From contig JAFLKK010000007.1 of assembly GCA_019163375.1 (NCBI GenBank), positions 593,813 through 657,812 of the forward strand: a stretch of DNA of 64,000 bases. Direction: 5' to 3'. Made by a program: the position numbers and the translations under genes. Each line of letters starts with the position of its first letter. The stretch's first letter is position 1. Below the pieces are notes generated by a model. The model was not told the origin of the DNA, did no database searches, and saw nothing but the letters and a program-made list of their open reading frames with translations. Origin of the DNA: Paludibacter sp. Its GTDB lineage: Bacteria > Bacteroidota > Bacteroidia > Bacteroidales > Paludibacteraceae. This document shows positions 53,983-63,150 of this stretch, piece by piece.

Positions 53983-54447
53983 ATGAGTACATCACACATT
54001 TATCCGGGAGCCGCATCTTTGAGTACGTATATCACTATCAAAGGATGCGCTGAAGCAATTGAATTTTATAAAAAAGCGTTTAATGCAAAAGAACTTGGTG
54101 TATTAAAAATGCCAAATGGACTGATTGGTCATGCTGAAATAGAGATTGAAGGCTCAATGCTGATGATGGCCGACGAAAATATTGATTGGGGTAACAAAGG
54201 ACCGCTAACGATTGGAGATAACCCTATGACCTTCGGATTGTACGTAACAGATGTGGATGCTTCGTTCCAAAAAGCACTGGATGCCGGAGCTACTGTTGCT
54301 ATGCCGGTAACGGATATGTTTTATGGCGATAGAGTGGGGCAGGTGATGGATCCATTTGGATATAAATGGATGATAGCTACTCATAAAGAGGATCTGACTT
54401 ACGAGGAAATGCAAAAACGGTCGGACGAAATGTTTGCCCCTAAATGA
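53983..54447 (+). CDS. VOC-family protein (PhnB/glyoxalase-like)
   Basis: A small cytoplasmic protein of 154 residues with two beta-alpha-beta-beta-beta units of the vicinal-oxygen-chelate fold. Marks are LSTYITIKGCAEAIEFYKKAFNA, GLIGHAEIEIEGSMLMMADE, TFGLYVTDVDASFQKALDAGAT and DRVGQVMDPFGYKWMIATH, as in PhnB-like members. The His/Glu metal ligands of true glyoxalases are partly present (H in GHAEIEIEG). The substrate is unknown. It begins just after the accessory island and shares a bidirectional terminator with the U32 gene. Confidence 0.88.
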   Translation: MSTSHIYPGAASLSTYITIKGCAEAIEFYKKAFNAKELGVLKMPNGLIGHAEIEIEGSMLMMADENIDWGNKGPLTIGDNPMTFGLYVTDVDASFQKALDAGATVAMPVTDMFYGDRVGQVMDPFGYKWMIATHKEDLTYEEMQKRSDEMFAPK

Positions 54448-54460
54448 TTATAGAATTAAA

Positions 54461-54492
54461 AAAAAAGCGAATCATAATTGATTCGCTTTTTT
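54461..54492. terminator. Bidirectional terminator between convergent genes
   Basis: AAAAAAGCGAATCA-TAAT-TGATTCGCTTTTTT is a symmetric hairpin with T-runs on both strands. It overlaps the last codons of the U32 gene. Confidence 0.85.
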
Positions 54493-55740
54493 TGTTGCAT
54501 GTTCGGTTGGTACTATCTTGAATAATTTATCGTTTCGTCGTATCAACTCATTGGTTTTTATAGAGAAATAGGTTCCTTTTTCTACTTTCTCAACCGGATT
54601 CAGCTGAACGCGGATTTCTTTCAAAGTATCTTCGTATGCACCGGTTGTTTCGCCGGTAATCAGAATTTCATCTCCGACAGATAGGTGTTGCGCTTCCAAT
54701 AAAAATTCTGCAACGCCCAGTTTACTGAAATAATTGGTGCATTTGGCTACATAAATCTTTTTGTGCGTAGCTTCCGAGCCGTAGTTATTGCTCCACTCAC
54801 CAAGACGCTGTCCGAGGTAATAGCCGTTCCAAAATCCACGATTAAAGACCTTGCTAAGTCGGACGTCCCACTCAGCGACTTTCGTGTCGGAAAACGTCCC
54901 GTTGAGGCACGATTCAATGGCTTCTTTGTAACAACCCACTACTGTTTTTACATATTCGGCTCCACGGGCACGTCCTTCAATTTTAAAGACTCGCACGCCT
55001 GAACGTAACAGTTCGTCTACAAAACCAATCGTTTTAAGGTCCTTTGGCGACATGATATACTCGTTGTCTACCTCCAGTTCAATTTCCGAATCTTTGTCTT
55101 TTACGGTATACCCTCTGCGGCAAATTTGATTGCAGGCACCACGGTTGGCCGATACGTTTTTCTCGTGCAGGCTCAGGTAACATTTACCCGAAACAGCCAT
55201 GCACAATGCACCATGACAGAACATTTCAATGCGGATAAGGTTACCACTTTTGCCGGTTATATTCTCTTTTTCGATGGTTTGATGAATTTCAGCCACTTGC
55301 TCCATGTTCAATTCGCGGGCCAGTACTACAACATCGGCAAATTGCGCATAAAACTTCAAAGCTTCCACGTTCGAAATATTCAATTGCGTGGACAAATGAA
55401 TTTCCACTCCTATGCTGTTGGCATACATCAATGCAGCCACATCGGCAGCAATAATGGCGGTAACATCCGATTCTTTTGCTACGTCGATAATTTCGCGCAT
55501 CAAAGTCAAATCATTGTCATACAAAATGGTATTGACAGTCAGGTAGCTTTTTACCTTGTTTTCTTTGCAAATGCGTACAATTTCGCGCAAGTCATCCGTA
55601 GTGAAATTGCTGCTTGACTTGCTGCGCATATTTAATTTTTCGATGCCAAAATACACCGAGTCGGCACCCGCTTTGATGGCTGCCGATAAACTTTCCCACG
55701 AACCGGCCGGTGCCATTATTTCTATCTCTTCTCTTGTCAT
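54472..55740 (-). CDS. U32-family peptidase-like protein (tRNA-hydroxylation type)
   Basis: A cytoplasmic protein of 422 residues related to collagenase-like U32 proteins such as YegQ/TrhP, which in Escherichia coli serve in tRNA hydroxylation with an iron-sulfur cluster. It starts EIMAPAGSWESLSAAIKAGADSVYFG. The U32 motif with the Cys ligands is in EMFCHGALCMAVSGKCYLS and RGACNQICRRGY. The C-terminal part adds a beta domain. Family membership is firm; whether it is a protease or a modification enzyme is inferred from recent family work. Confidence 0.9.
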   Translation of the reverse strand: MTREEIEIMAPAGSWESLSAAIKAGADSVYFGIEKLNMRSKSSSNFTTDDLREIVRICKENKVKSYLTVNTILYDNDLTLMREIIDVAKESDVTAIIAADVAALMYANSIGVEIHLSTQLNISNVEALKFYAQFADVVVLARELNMEQVAEIHQTIEKENITGKSGNLIRIEMFCHGALCMAVSGKCYLSLHEKNVSANRGACNQICRRGYTVKDKDSEIELEVDNEYIMSPKDLKTIGFVDELLRSGVRVFKIEGRARGAEYVKTVVGCYKEAIESCLNGTFSDTKVAEWDVRLSKVFNRGFWNGYYLGQRLGEWSNNYGSEATHKKIYVAKCTNYFSKLGVAEFLLEAQHLSVGDEILITGETTGAYEDTLKEIRVQLNPVEKVEKGTYFSIKTNELIRRNDKLFKIVPTEHATKKANQL

Positions 55741-55797
55741 TTTTTCTTTAATTGTGAATTATGCTCCCGATCAATATCGGGACAATTATGCATTAAT

Positions 55798-56667
55798 TTA
55801 AAATTTTGGTGTTAATTTACTTATCGGAAAACTTATTCCCACTCTTATCTGATGATAGGGAAAATCGTGAATTCCATATTGATATTGTGCAAAATAATCA
55901 ATATTTCCTTTTACAATTGTAAGTTTAGTGGCATAAACCAAAGGTGCATCACCATAATCAGCCGTTGGATTTAAACGCGTACTGGTGTGTAACCATCCCC
56001 AATAGCCCGAAAGGGTATTTTCCAATTTCCAATTCGGATTTCCAACGATTAGTTTGCCACCATACATGGGCGCATCATCTTGAGTACTGTTAGTTGTTTC
56101 CCAACACATAAAGCCAAGGTTGGCCACTGCACGTATTTCGCTGATAAACTTACCTCCGGTAGCGATAGATTTACCCATTTCCAGGTCGAAATAATAGCCC
56201 GGTGTATCAAAATAGCGTCTGGTTTTAAAGGTCTTGGCGGATGCTGTTTTTAGAGTGCTGTTGAGTATAATACCGGGCAAGTTGGTTTGTTCTTTCAGCA
56301 GTCTTATTCTGGTTTGTACATAAATATCACCACCTTCAGAGCCGGAAACAGAACTACTACCACGTTTTTGCATAACTTCAGCCGTGGTTATATAATTTTC
56401 CAAAACCGTTGACCATATTTTTAATGAAACGCGCTCGGGTAGGAGGGGAATTTCTATTTTGAAATAACCATTCTTGGTCTGATCGCTATACCCAAAATAA
56501 TAATCGGCCATTAAACTCACCGTTGTTTTTGATGGAATTCTGGCATCGGTAAACTCCGGTACCGGATTGGCATTAGGACCGAACCACGAGGTAGAATATT
56601 TTGTAGTTTGAGCGTAATTAGCTTGTTGGCAAAGAAGTACCAAGAGCAGTATGGCTGTTTTTTTCAT
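55798..56667 (-). CDS. Exported outer-membrane-barrel-like protein of unknown function
   Basis: A 289-residue exported protein. The start at 56667 gives MKKTAILLLVLLCQQANYAQ as signal peptide; the frame extends nine residues further but without a better signal. The mature part is made of alternating beta-strands with many aromatic residues (YYFGYSDQTKNGYFKIEIPL, GYYFDLEMGKSIATGG). It ends in ISFPISKLTPKF, compatible with a barrel. I do not recognise the family. It is not close-coupled to either neighbour. Confidence 0.6.
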   Translation of the reverse strand: MKKTAILLLVLLCQQANYAQTTKYSTSWFGPNANPVPEFTDARIPSKTTVSLMADYYFGYSDQTKNGYFKIEIPLLPERVSLKIWSTVLENYITTAEVMQKRGSSSVSGSEGGDIYVQTRIRLLKEQTNLPGIILNSTLKTASAKTFKTRRYFDTPGYYFDLEMGKSIATGGKFISEIRAVANLGFMCWETTNSTQDDAPMYGGKLIVGNPNWKLENTLSGYWGWLHTSTRLNPTADYGDAPLVYATKLTIVKGNIDYFAQYQYGIHDFPYHQIRVGISFPISKLTPKF

Positions 56668-56755
56668 CAAAGTGTCTTTCAAATTCGGCTGCAAAGATAG
56701 ACAAATGAAAGTATAATCGGGTAAGGATTAGCCATTAATGTGTAGGTGAAGTTTA

Positions 56756-57664
56756 TCAGGCCATGGGTTTTTTCTTAATCATACCACCCTTTACATCCTT
56801 GATACTGTGCATAACAACAAAAGCGTCCTTATCAATTTTATCTACTTCCTCCTTTAATTTTGACAGCTCTAATCGGGTTATCAGCGTATAAACGATGTCT
56901 GTTTTTTTCAATTTTTCGCCTCTTTGTGCAAATCCTTTTTTACCGTAGTAGAGTGTGCAGCCTCTACCTAAATTTTCAATTATGGCAAGTCGTATTTCCT
57001 CGCTATGCTCCGAAATGATAGTAACGCCGATATATTCCTCAATGCCGGAAACTATAAAATCCACTGTTTTAGAAGCAGCCAGGTAAGTGAGTATGGCGTA
57101 CAATGCTATTTCGATAGAAAACACATAGGCTGCTACCATAAAGATAAAAACGTTGAGTACCAGAATAACATCTGCAATGGTCATGGAGGTTTTTCGACCC
57201 GCAAATACGGCCAGAATTTCAGTTCCATCTATGACAGAACCACCTCTAATGGCTAAACCGATTCCTAAGCCCAGGAAAAATCCTCCAAATACCGCTATCA
57301 GTAATTTGTCGTTGGTAATGGTTGGAAACGGCACAAAATGAACGGTGAGCGCCAGTAGCACTATGGCAACCAAACTTCTAAAAGCAAATTGTCGGTTAAT
57401 AGTGGATAGTGCCAATATTATAAAAGGAATATTTAGCACTACCAATAAATAGGAGAGAGGTATATTTGTCAATTCACTTATAATAAGTGATATACCAGTT
57501 ACGCCACCATCAATAAACGAGTTTGGTAAAAGAAATCCTTTTAATCCGAAGCTGGCTGAAATGATTCCTAAAGCGATGAAACTTAGTTCGCGAATAAGTT
57601 TCCAAAAATCTTTTGATGTGTATTTTTGCTTTATAGATGTTTTCTTTTTTAATTGTTTTATCAT
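56756..57664 (-). CDS. YitT-family membrane protein
   Basis: An inner-membrane protein of the YitT/DUF161 family with a C-terminal DUF2179 domain. The start is placed at 57664 (MIKQLKKKTSIKQ); a 15-residue upstream extension is unlikely. Five to six hydrophobic helices follow from about 25 to 190, with GLKGFLLPNSFIDGGVTGISLII and GLGIGLAIRGGSVIDGTEILAV, the conserved glycine-rich segments. The soluble C-terminus (about 215-302) has IRLAIIENLGRGCTLYYGKKGF and IVYTLITRLELSKL, typical of DUF2179. The function is unsettled, though transport is often proposed. Confidence 0.92.
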   Translation of the reverse strand: MIKQLKKKTSIKQKYTSKDFWKLIRELSFIALGIISASFGLKGFLLPNSFIDGGVTGISLIISELTNIPLSYLLVVLNIPFIILALSTINRQFAFRSLVAIVLLALTVHFVPFPTITNDKLLIAVFGGFFLGLGIGLAIRGGSVIDGTEILAVFAGRKTSMTIADVILVLNVFIFMVAAYVFSIEIALYAILTYLAASKTVDFIVSGIEEYIGVTIISEHSEEIRLAIIENLGRGCTLYYGKKGFAQRGEKLKKTDIVYTLITRLELSKLKEEVDKIDKDAFVVMHSIKDVKGGMIKKKPMA

Positions 57665-57794
57665 GCTTTCTAATTTTTCATTTTTACAAATATAGCGATT
57701 TTGTGTCAAAAAACCCGTCTCTGTTTTTAATTTTTGTGTGTACTATACAGAACTTTAGATTTTTTAGATTTATTCCCAGCCCAAAATTATTTCC

Positions 57795-57802
57795 TACCTT
57801 TG
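57795..57802 (+). promoter_or_regulatory. -7 promoter element of the dus gene
   Basis: TACCTTTG matches TAnnTTTG, with TTTA at 57769-57772 as a weak -33 box (22-bp spacer). It is 21 bp before the ATG at 57824 and supports that start over the longer open frame from 57734. Confidence 0.65.
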
Positions 57803-57823
57803 CACTCCATTTTTAGAGTATGT

Positions 57824-58849
57824 ATGAAGATTTCCAATATAGAATTTCCAGATAAACCACTTTTTTTGGCTCCCATGGAGGACGTCACCGATCCGGCATT
57901 CCGTTTATTATGTAAACGTTTTGGTGTTGATATGGTTTACACCGAATTTATTTCGGCTGATGCTTTGATTCGAAGCGTGAAGCGTACCGAGCAAAAGCTA
58001 ACCATTTACGACGAGGAACGTCCTGTAGCCATCCAATTATATGGTCGCGAAGCTGATGCTATGGCTGAAGCGGCACGAATTGCCGAAGAAGCGCGACCGG
58101 AAATTATCGATCTCAATTTCGGTTGTCCTGTAAAAAAAGTCGCCGGTAAAGGGGCAGGAGCAGGGCTACTTCGCGATATTCCGAAGATGCTTGAGATTAC
58201 CTCGGCAGTAGTAAAAGCTGTAAATCTACCTGTGACTGTAAAAACACGTCTCGGTTGGGATGAGGACAGCAAAGTGATTTTCGAACTGGCGGAACGACTT
58301 CAGGATTGCGGTATTGCGGCTTTGGCCATTCATGGTCGTACGCGCGCCCAGATGTACAAAGGAGATGCTGACTGGACGTTGATTGGCGATGTAAAGAACA
58401 ATCCCCGCATGCATATACCTATTATCGGAAACGGTGATGTAACTACTCCTGAACGTGCAGCCGAATGTTTTGACCGATACGGTGTTGATGCAGTGATGGT
58501 AGGTCGTGCATCTATCGGTCGTCCATGGATTTTCGCTGAGATGAAACGATTTTTCGAAACCGGTGAGAAAGTTCCATTTCTTACTTTTGAAGAACAAAAG
58601 GATATTCTCAAAGAACACATCATTTCTTCTGTAAGATGGCTGGATATTGATGAATCTACTCCTATTGAAACTGTATTTCATCAACGACTGAAAGGCATTA
58701 TTCATAGCCGAAGACATTTAGCTTCCACTCCCGTTTTCAAAGGAATTCCAAATTTCAAGGAAACTCGTATTGCTATGCTACGAGCCGATACCTTGAGCGA
58801 ATTATTTCAGATTATTGATTCTGTGCACTCTCCATTCATGGTTGAATAA
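57824..58849 (+). CDS. dus: tRNA-dihydrouridine synthase
   Basis: Reduces uridines in tRNA D-loops with FMN and NADPH. The start at 57824 is set by the promoter just upstream and by the family N-terminus PLFLAPMEDVTDPAFR, which binds FMN. The catalytic Cys is C101 in DLNFGCPVKKVAGKGAGAGLL, followed by TVKTRLGWDE, AIHGRTRAQMYKGDADW and IIGNGDV, ending with a helical domain. At 341 residues it looks like the DusB type. Which uridine is modified cannot be read. Confidence 0.95.
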   Translation: MKISNIEFPDKPLFLAPMEDVTDPAFRLLCKRFGVDMVYTEFISADALIRSVKRTEQKLTIYDEERPVAIQLYGREADAMAEAARIAEEARPEIIDLNFGCPVKKVAGKGAGAGLLRDIPKMLEITSAVVKAVNLPVTVKTRLGWDEDSKVIFELAERLQDCGIAALAIHGRTRAQMYKGDADWTLIGDVKNNPRMHIPIIGNGDVTTPERAAECFDRYGVDAVMVGRASIGRPWIFAEMKRFFETGEKVPFLTFEEQKDILKEHIISSVRWLDIDESTPIETVFHQRLKGIIHSRRHLASTPVFKGIPNFKETRIAMLRADTLSELFQIIDSVHSPFMVE

Positions 58850-58923
58850 TAATTTGATGCTGAACAATACTCAGATTATTCTGTTTAATTTCTGTATAAT
58901 TATAATATATTGAACAATTTATT

Positions 58924-58931
58924 TAATTTTG
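58924..58931 (+). promoter_or_regulatory. -7 promoter element of the M13 peptidase gene
   Basis: TAATTTTG lies 29 bp before the ATG at 58960. Confidence 0.55.
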
Positions 58932-58959
58932 CAGTCTATAAATATTCAAACCATTTACA

Positions 58960-60990
58960 ATGAACAAACTATTCATCCCAATTATTGCTCTAGCGCTTAT
59001 GACAACAGCCTGCAATAGCAAAAAAGATGCTGCCGGTCAGGCAGGTATCGATTTAGCTAACCTGGACACAACAATGTCTCCAAAAACCGATTTTTATAAA
59101 TATGCCTGTGGAGGATGGATGGAAAAACATCCGCTTACTGGTGAGTATTCACGTTTCGGAAGTTTCGATTTATTAGCCGAAAATAACCGCAAGCAGCTAA
59201 GAGGCTTAATAGAAGAAATATCTTCTAAATCGGCCGATGCAGGTACTGTTGAACAAAAAATTGGCGATTTATTCAACCTCGCTATGGATAGTACCAGATT
59301 AAATGCCGATGGATATGCACCACTAAAAGCCGATTTGGCAAAGATTGCTGCCGTAAAACAAACTTCTGAATTCAGTAAATTACTTCCTGAATTAATGTTA
59401 TCAGGATTGACTCCTTATTTCGCTGTTTATGTGGATGCAGATGCCATGAGCAGTGATAATTACTTGGTTCAAACATATCAGGGAGGTATCAGTTTGGGAG
59501 AACGTGAGTATTACCTGGATAATGATGCACACACAAAGGATATTCGCGATAAATATAAAATCCATGTTGCTAAAATGTTCCAGTTAGTTGGCTTCACAGC
59601 TGCCGATGCACAAAAGAACGTTGAAGCAGTAATGGCTATCGAAACTCGCTTGGCTAAGGCAGCCTATGACAACGTAAAATTGCGTGATCCTCATGCTAAT
59701 TACAATAAAATGTCAGTTGCCGAGCTTCAAAAATTGGTTCCTACTATTGATTGGAATGTATATTTTTCAACACTTGGATTGAAGAATACCAAAGAGCTTA
59801 GTGTTTCGCAAAAAGAGTCATTGGTTGAGGTAGGTAAAATTATCGAAACAGAACCTTTAGCCATTCAAATTGCTTATTTGCAGTGGAAATTGATTGATGA
59901 ATCTGCCGACTATTTAAGTGATGCGTTATACGCACAAAACTTCGATTTTTATGGCAAAACATTGTCCGGTAAGAAAGAACATACTCCACGTTGGAAACGT
60001 GCTGTGAGTAGCGTTGACGGTTCATTGGGCGAAGCCGTAGGACAAATGTACGTAAAGAAATATTTCCCTGCAGAAGCAAAGGAGCGGATGTTGAAACTGG
60101 TACACAACTTGCAAGTTTCACTAGGAGAACGGATTAAAGCGTTACCTTGGATGGGCGATTCAACCAAAGTTAAGGCAATTGAAAAATTGAATTCATTTTA
60201 TGTAAAAATCGGATATCCTGATAAATGGAGAGATTATACAAAGCTGGAAATCAAAAAGGACTCTTATTTTGCCAATATACAACGTGCCAATCGTTTTGAA
60301 AGTGCATACATGTTTGCGAAAGCAGGAAAGAAAGTTGATAAATCAGAATGGTTGATGACACCGCAAACGGTGAATGCATACTACAATCCTTCAACTAATG
60401 AAATTTGTTTCCCGGCCGGAATTCTTCAGTATCCTTTCTTTGATATGAATGCCGACGATGCATTCAATTATGGAGCTATCGGTGTTGTTATTGGTCACGA
60501 AATGACGCATGGTTTCGATGATCAGGGTTGTCAATTTGATAAAGATGGTAATCTAAAAAACTGGTGGACTGAAAATGATAAAAAGCAATTTGATGCTCGT
60601 GCAAAAGTAATGGCTGATTTCTTCGACGCTATAGAAGTAGCTTCGGGTGTTCATGCAAACGGCAAGTTTACCCTGGGTGAAAATATCGCCGATCATGGTG
60701 GATTGCAAGTTTCTTACCAAGCTTTTAAAACAGCTACCAAAAATGCTCCACTTAAAGAGTTGGAAGGATTTACACCTGAACAACGTTTCTTTATTTCGTA
60801 TGCCAACGTATGGGCAGGAAACATTCGTCCTGAACAGGTTTTAGTCCAAACTAAGTCAGACCCCCACTCACTGGGTAAATGGCGTGTAAACGGCGCCCTA
60901 CCACATATACAAGCGTGGTACGAAGCCTTTGGTATTAAAACAGGCGACAAGATGTTTGTTCCTTTAGAAAAGAGAGTTTCTATCTGGTAA
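58960..60990 (+). CDS. M13-family zinc metallopeptidase, lipoprotein
   Basis: A neprilysin-like endopeptidase of 676 residues anchored by a lipid in the envelope. The signal ends in the lipobox with Cys18 (TTACNSKK). The M13 N-terminal domain starts TDFYKYACGGWMEKHP. The zinc site is HEMTH at residues 513-517 in VIGHEMTHGFDDQG, with the third ligand Glu in GENIADHGGLQVSY. The C-terminal block NGALPHIQAWYEAFG, with the usual Arg/His pair of substrate binding, is also intact. Probable role: degrading peptides outside the cytoplasm. A clear terminator follows. Confidence 0.95.
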   Translation: MNKLFIPIIALALMTTACNSKKDAAGQAGIDLANLDTTMSPKTDFYKYACGGWMEKHPLTGEYSRFGSFDLLAENNRKQLRGLIEEISSKSADAGTVEQKIGDLFNLAMDSTRLNADGYAPLKADLAKIAAVKQTSEFSKLLPELMLSGLTPYFAVYVDADAMSSDNYLVQTYQGGISLGEREYYLDNDAHTKDIRDKYKIHVAKMFQLVGFTAADAQKNVEAVMAIETRLAKAAYDNVKLRDPHANYNKMSVAELQKLVPTIDWNVYFSTLGLKNTKELSVSQKESLVEVGKIIETEPLAIQIAYLQWKLIDESADYLSDALYAQNFDFYGKTLSGKKEHTPRWKRAVSSVDGSLGEAVGQMYVKKYFPAEAKERMLKLVHNLQVSLGERIKALPWMGDSTKVKAIEKLNSFYVKIGYPDKWRDYTKLEIKKDSYFANIQRANRFESAYMFAKAGKKVDKSEWLMTPQTVNAYYNPSTNEICFPAGILQYPFFDMNADDAFNYGAIGVVIGHEMTHGFDDQGCQFDKDGNLKNWWTENDKKQFDARAKVMADFFDAIEVASGVHANGKFTLGENIADHGGLQVSYQAFKTATKNAPLKELEGFTPEQRFFISYANVWAGNIRPEQVLVQTKSDPHSLGKWRVNGALPHIQAWYEAFGIKTGDKMFVPLEKRVSIW

Positions 60991-61010
60991 TATCACACCT
61001 AATTTTAACT

Positions 61011-61044
61011 AATAGGCTGCTACAAATAAATTGTAGCAGCCTAT
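61011..61044 (+). terminator. Terminator after the M13 peptidase gene
   Basis: AATAGGCTGCTACAA-N4/5-TTGTAGCAGCCTATT is a 14-15 bp hairpin followed by TTCTTTG. Confidence 0.85.
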
Positions 61045-61150
61045 TTTCTTTGTAAACAAAATCGATTTAGTGTCTCTTTTACTTTATCACTTTACCCTTT
61101 TCTCTATTCGAGAATACGATGGCAAAAGTAGCTGTAAAAAAGAGCTTTGC

Positions 61151-61190
61151 ATTTATCAATACGTACAATTATGTGTACGTATTGATAAAT
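61151..61190 (-). terminator. Perfect 17-bp hairpin after the AraC-type gene
   Basis: ATTTATCAATACGTACA (61151-61167) and its exact complement (61174-61190) with a 6-nt loop ATTATG. On the minus strand it is 23 nt after the AraC gene stop and is followed within about 10 nt by a T6 run, so it may terminate that gene. The stem is AT-rich, unlike typical terminators. Confidence 0.5.
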
Positions 61191-61212
61191 TGTGTATCTA
61201 TTGAGGTGTTGA

Positions 61213-62349
61213 TTATAGTTTTTGCTTATTTCTGTGTTTTTGACGCCATACTGATGGAGATACTTTAGTAATTTGTTTGAATTGTCGGCTAAAGTTTGAT
61301 GATTCACTATAACCAACCATTTCTGAAATTTGTGCAAGATTGTAGTCAGGAAATTCGATGAGTATTTTTTTCGATTCTTCTATGCGTAGTGTGTTTATCC
61401 ACATATTAAAGTTCATCCCTTCTTCATTATTTATAAACGTCGAAAGTGTAGTTCGACCAATTTTCAGATGCTGCGACATTTCTTCGATATTTACCCCTGT
61501 TTTCAGATAGTATTTTGTATTTATGATTTCGGTTTTCAGATCCTTCCAAATCAATCTTTTGTTTGGTTTGCCGAGTTCTTCTATGGCTTCTTTTCGTAAG
61601 TTTATCGCACCCTGGATATATACAAATGTTCGCGGATATTGTATGTAATATATACCGAATACAAAGTAGAAAATACCATATGAAATTGTAAATATAAGTA
61701 CCCATAGCTCCGAAAACATGAAACAGGATACCATAGCACCAATACCTATTGATAATGCTGCGTAAAATGAATACCTTATTCCCGGAAGGTACAATCGATA
61801 ATTGTCTGCGTAGTAATTATCAATTTCTTTCTCATAACTATGGATTTCTTTATTAAATATTATAGTTAAATATATCAGTAAATACAGATAGTAAAGGCAG
61901 TATATTTCTCTTATGATCACCGCTGGATGCAGCAAGATTTCTCGCAACTCTGAGAAGTTCATTATTCTCGGATTACCCCATCTAATAGCTACTAAAATGT
62001 ATATTATCAGTAGTATAGGTATGGGTGAAAGGATGGTAAATAAATATTTTTTGGTTACCAGGTTTGGATTAATAAGCGCAATGAGTGTGAAAGTAAATAA
62101 CGGTGCTTGTAGACTGGAAATTGTAAGTCCTTCAACCGATATGAGATCTACTATGGCTATATCATAAAGCACGACTATAATTTTAAGGAACGATAATATA
62201 AAATAAGCACCTGCCAGGAATCGGAGTGAATTTCGATATTTATTAAGGCCTTTATTTGCCGGAAGCGGAAGAGCTAGAAATACAAAACCCATTATCAGGC
62301 ATTCTATAATTATGGCTGTATTTATGATCAAAAATGCATGTTGTTCCAT
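61213..62349 (-). CDS. Membrane-bound AraC-family regulator
   Basis: A one-component regulator of 378 residues with a 7-8 helix membrane domain and a cytoplasmic AraC HTH domain. Hydrophobic helices lie at about 5-27, 42-65, 80-95, 103-122, 145-165, 190-212 and 218-240. The C-terminal part from about 270 contains NIEEMSQHLKIGRTTLSTFINNEEGMNFNMWI and YNLAQISEMVGYSESSNFSRQFKQITKVSPSVWR, both AraC-type HTHs. Such proteins are common in Bacteroidetes and their signals are mostly unknown. It is the only gene of its unit. Confidence 0.9.
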   Translation of the reverse strand: MEQHAFLIINTAIIIECLIMGFVFLALPLPANKGLNKYRNSLRFLAGAYFILSFLKIIVVLYDIAIVDLISVEGLTISSLQAPLFTFTLIALINPNLVTKKYLFTILSPIPILLIIYILVAIRWGNPRIMNFSELREILLHPAVIIREIYCLYYLYLLIYLTIIFNKEIHSYEKEIDNYYADNYRLYLPGIRYSFYAALSIGIGAMVSCFMFSELWVLIFTISYGIFYFVFGIYYIQYPRTFVYIQGAINLRKEAIEELGKPNKRLIWKDLKTEIINTKYYLKTGVNIEEMSQHLKIGRTTLSTFINNEEGMNFNMWINTLRIEESKKILIEFPDYNLAQISEMVGYSESSNFSRQFKQITKVSPSVWRQKHRNKQKL

Positions 62350-62382
62350 TTGGTTAGGGCCTTCATTTAATTACATACTTAT

Positions 62383-62577
62383 TTACCCTGCAAAACTAAA
62401 CAAATAAGGCAGAACCTCGTCGTCTGCCTTATTTTTTTTTCGGTTATATTGCTTTTTGCTCGCCATAACCTTTCGATAGCTAATCGATTTCCCATGTTTT
62501 TGAATTTCCTCGTCCCGGCTTTGTTTTCTGGCCGATTTTACTTGCTCCATAATTGAGCCTTTCTTTTTTTGCTTCAT
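62383..62577 (-). CDS. Small basic conserved hypothetical protein
   Basis: A 64-residue Lys/Arg-rich protein (MKQKKKGSIMEQVKSARKQSR, then SISYRKVMASKKQYNRKK). It has no signal peptide or transmembrane helix. It lies 37 bp after the TsaE stop on the same strand, so it could be co-transcribed with it, and it ends near the AraC gene start. The composition is compatible with a nucleic-acid- or ribosome-binding protein, but I have no family match. Confidence 0.55.
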   Translation of the reverse strand: MKQKKKGSIMEQVKSARKQSRDEEIQKHGKSISYRKVMASKKQYNRKKNKADDEVLPYLFSFAG

Positions 62578-62613
62578 TTTTCTTTTTGTTATTTACTCAT
62601 ACCTTTTTTGTCT

Positions 62614-63024
62614 CTATCTGATGATAATTTCTCTTTTTTTATTCTCTATTTCATTAATGTCAACATTCACTAAAGTATCGGGTAGGAGTGGAGCAATATT
62701 TTCCGACCACTCAATGAAACACAAATTTCCACTGTACAGATATTCTTCTGCTCCCAAATCCAGTGCTTCTTGTATTTTGTTAATACGGTAGCAATCGAAA
62801 TGATAAATGATGCTTCCATTTGCAGCTTCATATTCATTAACTATTGAGAATGTCGGGGAGTTTATTGTTTCTTGCACTCCCATCACTTCGCATATTGCTT
62901 TTATGAATGTAGTTTTACCCGCACCCATTTTTCCATTAAATGCAAATATTTTTCTGTCGCCTATTTCGTGTATGAATTTTTCGGCCGTTTCCTGAATTTC
63001 TTCTATTGAATTTATTATTAACAT
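62614..63024 (-). CDS. tsaE: tRNA threonylcarbamoyladenosine biosynthesis protein TsaE
   Basis: The ATPase partner of TsaB/TsaD in making t6A37 of tRNAs. The 136-residue protein has the Walker A motif GKMGAGKTT at residues 31-39, then TINSPTFSIVNEY, YHFDCYRI and LCFIEWSENI, all characteristic of TsaE (YjeE). It is a standard length. It is followed by the small basic protein gene. Confidence 0.95.
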   Translation of the reverse strand: MLIINSIEEIQETAEKFIHEIGDRKIFAFNGKMGAGKTTFIKAICEVMGVQETINSPTFSIVNEYEAANGSIIYHFDCYRINKIQEALDLGAEEYLYSGNLCFIEWSENIAPLLPDTLVNVDINEIENKKREIIIR

Positions 63025-63150
63025 GTATATCTATTCAATAATTCTTTATTTTACTAATAATTTATTTTTATGATTAATTTTGACCTTTTGAGAGGGCTAT
63101 ATTTGCAAGCAAAGATACGAATCTTCTGTAATATTCAATTCTCAGCGCAT

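Noticed and set aside
57734-57823. Upstream start for the dus gene
   Set aside because: A TAnnTTTG promoter lies inside the extension at 57795-57802, and the family N-terminus starts after 57824.
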